Of a stretch of 13,463 nucleotides of DNA, positions 12,859 to 13,463 are shown in pieces. The translations under genes were made by a program, and so were the position numbers. The DNA comes from Oscillospiraceae bacterium (GTDB taxonomy: Bacteria > Bacillota_A > Clostridia > Oscillospirales > CAG-272). Position 1 is the first letter of the stretch. Each line of letters starts with the position of its first letter. Location: positions 1 through 13,463 of the forward strand of contig SVSF01000046.1 of the NCBI GenBank assembly GCA_015064425.1, given 5' to 3'. The notes beneath the pieces are model-generated. The model was not told the DNA's origin. It saw nothing but the letters and a program-made list of their open reading frames with translations, and did not search any database.

Positions 12859-13153
12859 AACCCGGGGGATAAGCACACAAGAATATCATTTGTTTTTATG
12901 TGTTTTCTCCCGTTTTTTGTTTTGGGATAAAAAGATACCGTCAAAACATCACTCTGTATCGGCGACCCTTATCCCGGAATGAAGTGAAATGCAGCAGACG
13001 ACATATTCAATATCATGAAGCTTAAGAGGTCTGTCTTAATGAGGGCTTTATGAAAAATGGTATCACATTCTCCGTAAAAGACATTTCCCATAGCTCCCTA
13101 TTTCACATAAAAAAATGTGATAGAAATATATATAAATCAAAAAGGAGAAAAAA
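12859..13153 (+). ncRNA. Long structured 5' leader, candidate cis-regulatory RNA
   Basis: About 295 nt between the predicted start point and the next ATG contain no credible gene but have strong pairing potential. GGGAUAAG (12866-12873) pairs perfectly with CUUAUCCC (12968-12975), and CC-GG pairs extend it with a 2-nt bulge. This closes a domain of about 110 nt holding hairpins at about 12875-12903, 12908-12927 and 12934-12960. A second copy of GGGAUAA (12924-12930) competes for the same partner. Further down an imperfect hairpin spans 13015-13051 (AUGAAGC/GCUUUAU around UUAAGA/UCUUAA). Another, 13097-13123, has CUAU..CACAU/AUGUGAUAG. UUCUCC (13068-13073) can cover the ribosome binding site GGAGAA (13144-13149). 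I recognise no riboswitch family; T-box, TPP, FMN, SAM, c-di-GMP and guanidine consensus elements are absent. Confidence 0.5.
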
Positions 13154-13463
13154 ATGAACAGAATCGAATTTCTCGAAAAGTATTCCGACTATTCGGCAGC
13201 AAAAACATGGCTTGCCGAAAACATCGAAACAAGAAACGATCCCCCCGTAAAATTTACGGTTGACGGAGTTTGCTCCTGCAAGCTCAACTGGGAAAAGACA
13301 GTAGGAAGCCCCGTTACTGTTACGGACTATGAAAAGACTTCCACTCCCGTCAAGAGAACATATTACACTATCAACTACACCGAAAAAGATCTAGGTCTTG
13401 AAGTAGAAGTAAAGGTAACTTCTTATCCCAATTATCCTGTAGTTGAGTACTGCGCAACTCTTA
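13154..13463 (+). CDS. Alpha-galactosidase-like glycoside hydrolase (GH36/melibiase-type N-terminus), partial
   Basis: An open frame of 103 codons starts at ATG 13154, six bases after AGGAG, and runs off the right edge. It has no signal peptide, so it is probably cytoplasmic. The visible part looks like the N-terminal beta-sandwich of bacterial GH36 alpha-galactosidases: PPVKFTVDGV, a tryptophan in KLNWEKTV, then a run of strands ending DLGLEVEVKVTSYPNYPVVE, which fits the family's TGLEVR...YxDFPAVEW pattern. The catalytic domain with its two aspartates lies outside the window, so the call rests on the N-terminal domain only. GH36 enzymes release terminal alpha-galactose from raffinose-family sugars and galactomannans. 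The gene is preceded by a long structured leader and a promoter with an operator-like palindrome, so it is probably tightly regulated. Confidence 0.62.
   Translation, partial: MNRIEFLEKYSDYSAAKTWLAENIETRNDPPVKFTVDGVCSCKLNWEKTVGSPVTVTDYEKTSTPVKRTYYTINYTEKDLGLEVEVKVTSYPNYPVVEYCATL

Noticed and set aside
13015..13053. Twelve-residue frame MKLKRSVLMRAL in the leader RNA
   Set aside because: There is no ribosome binding site, and the bases are better explained as an imperfect hairpin.
12859..13153. 6S RNA, T-box or a known riboswitch in the leader
   Set aside because: No conserved core of these families was found by eye (no AGGGUGGNACCGCG, no CUGAGA/TPP core, no GGGACGACUGG-like element). The strong stem encloses only about 110 nt, and the RNA lacks its own terminator, unlike 6S RNA.
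1..13463. Mobile elements, CRISPR arrays, tRNA or rRNA genes
   Set aside because: No transposase or integrase motifs, no regularly spaced repeats and no cloverleaf or rRNA signature were seen. The only large repeat is the tandem gene duplication.

Overview
The window looks like the chromosome of a low-to-moderate GC Gram-positive anaerobe of the class Clostridia (Bacillota), probably a gut or rumen Oscillospiraceae/Ruminococcaceae-type bacterium. The grounds are sigma-A type promoters with AT-rich spacers, strong GGAGG ribosome binding sites, many intrinsic terminators, an S-layer-homology (SLH) secreted protein, an AdhE/butanol-dehydrogenase-like iron alcohol dehydrogenase, and an alpha-galactosidase-like gene. 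This assignment is inference; no marker gene was aligned.

Layout. 1-546 (-) is the N-terminal part of alaS. It is divergent from 772-1683 (+), a DUF4432 aldose-1-epimerase-like protein, and the 225-bp gap holds one promoter for each. A bidirectional terminator at 1724-1751 separates this from a minus-strand operon read from right to left: an OmpR-type response regulator (5231-5935), an overlapping six-TM sensor histidine kinase (3676-5250) and a DUF2079 polytopic membrane protein (1785-3614). The ribosome binding site of the DUF2079 gene is locked in a 12-bp hairpin. Upstream of the regulator, and closed by its own terminator, lie two tandem paralogues (6082-8268 and 8352-10556). Each is a large exported SLH-SGNH hydrolase with a duplicated C-terminal module that I do not recognise. 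An intrinsic terminator lies between the two, with no visible promoter for the second gene. Further right come a Nudix hydrolase (10704-11282), an iron-containing alcohol dehydrogenase (11352-12569), and a 584-bp divergent intergenic region. That region carries two long palindromes and a roughly 295-nt structured 5' leader in front of a GH36-like alpha-galactosidase start (13154-13463, running off the edge).

How the parts fit. The paralogous exported SGNH proteins probably deacylate a polysaccharide or cell-wall glycan outside the cell: one is predicted to be a lipoprotein, the other secreted or SLH-attached. The two-component system and the GT-C-like DUF2079 protein next door point to a cell-envelope or surface-glycan theme. 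The alpha-galactosidase and mutarotase-like protein point to carbohydrate use. The least explained elements are (i) the leader RNA at about 12859-13153 with its Fur-box-like palindrome and competing pairings, and (ii) the SLH-SGNH pair with its duplicated C-terminal domain. No tRNA, rRNA, CRISPR array, insertion sequence or phage gene was seen.
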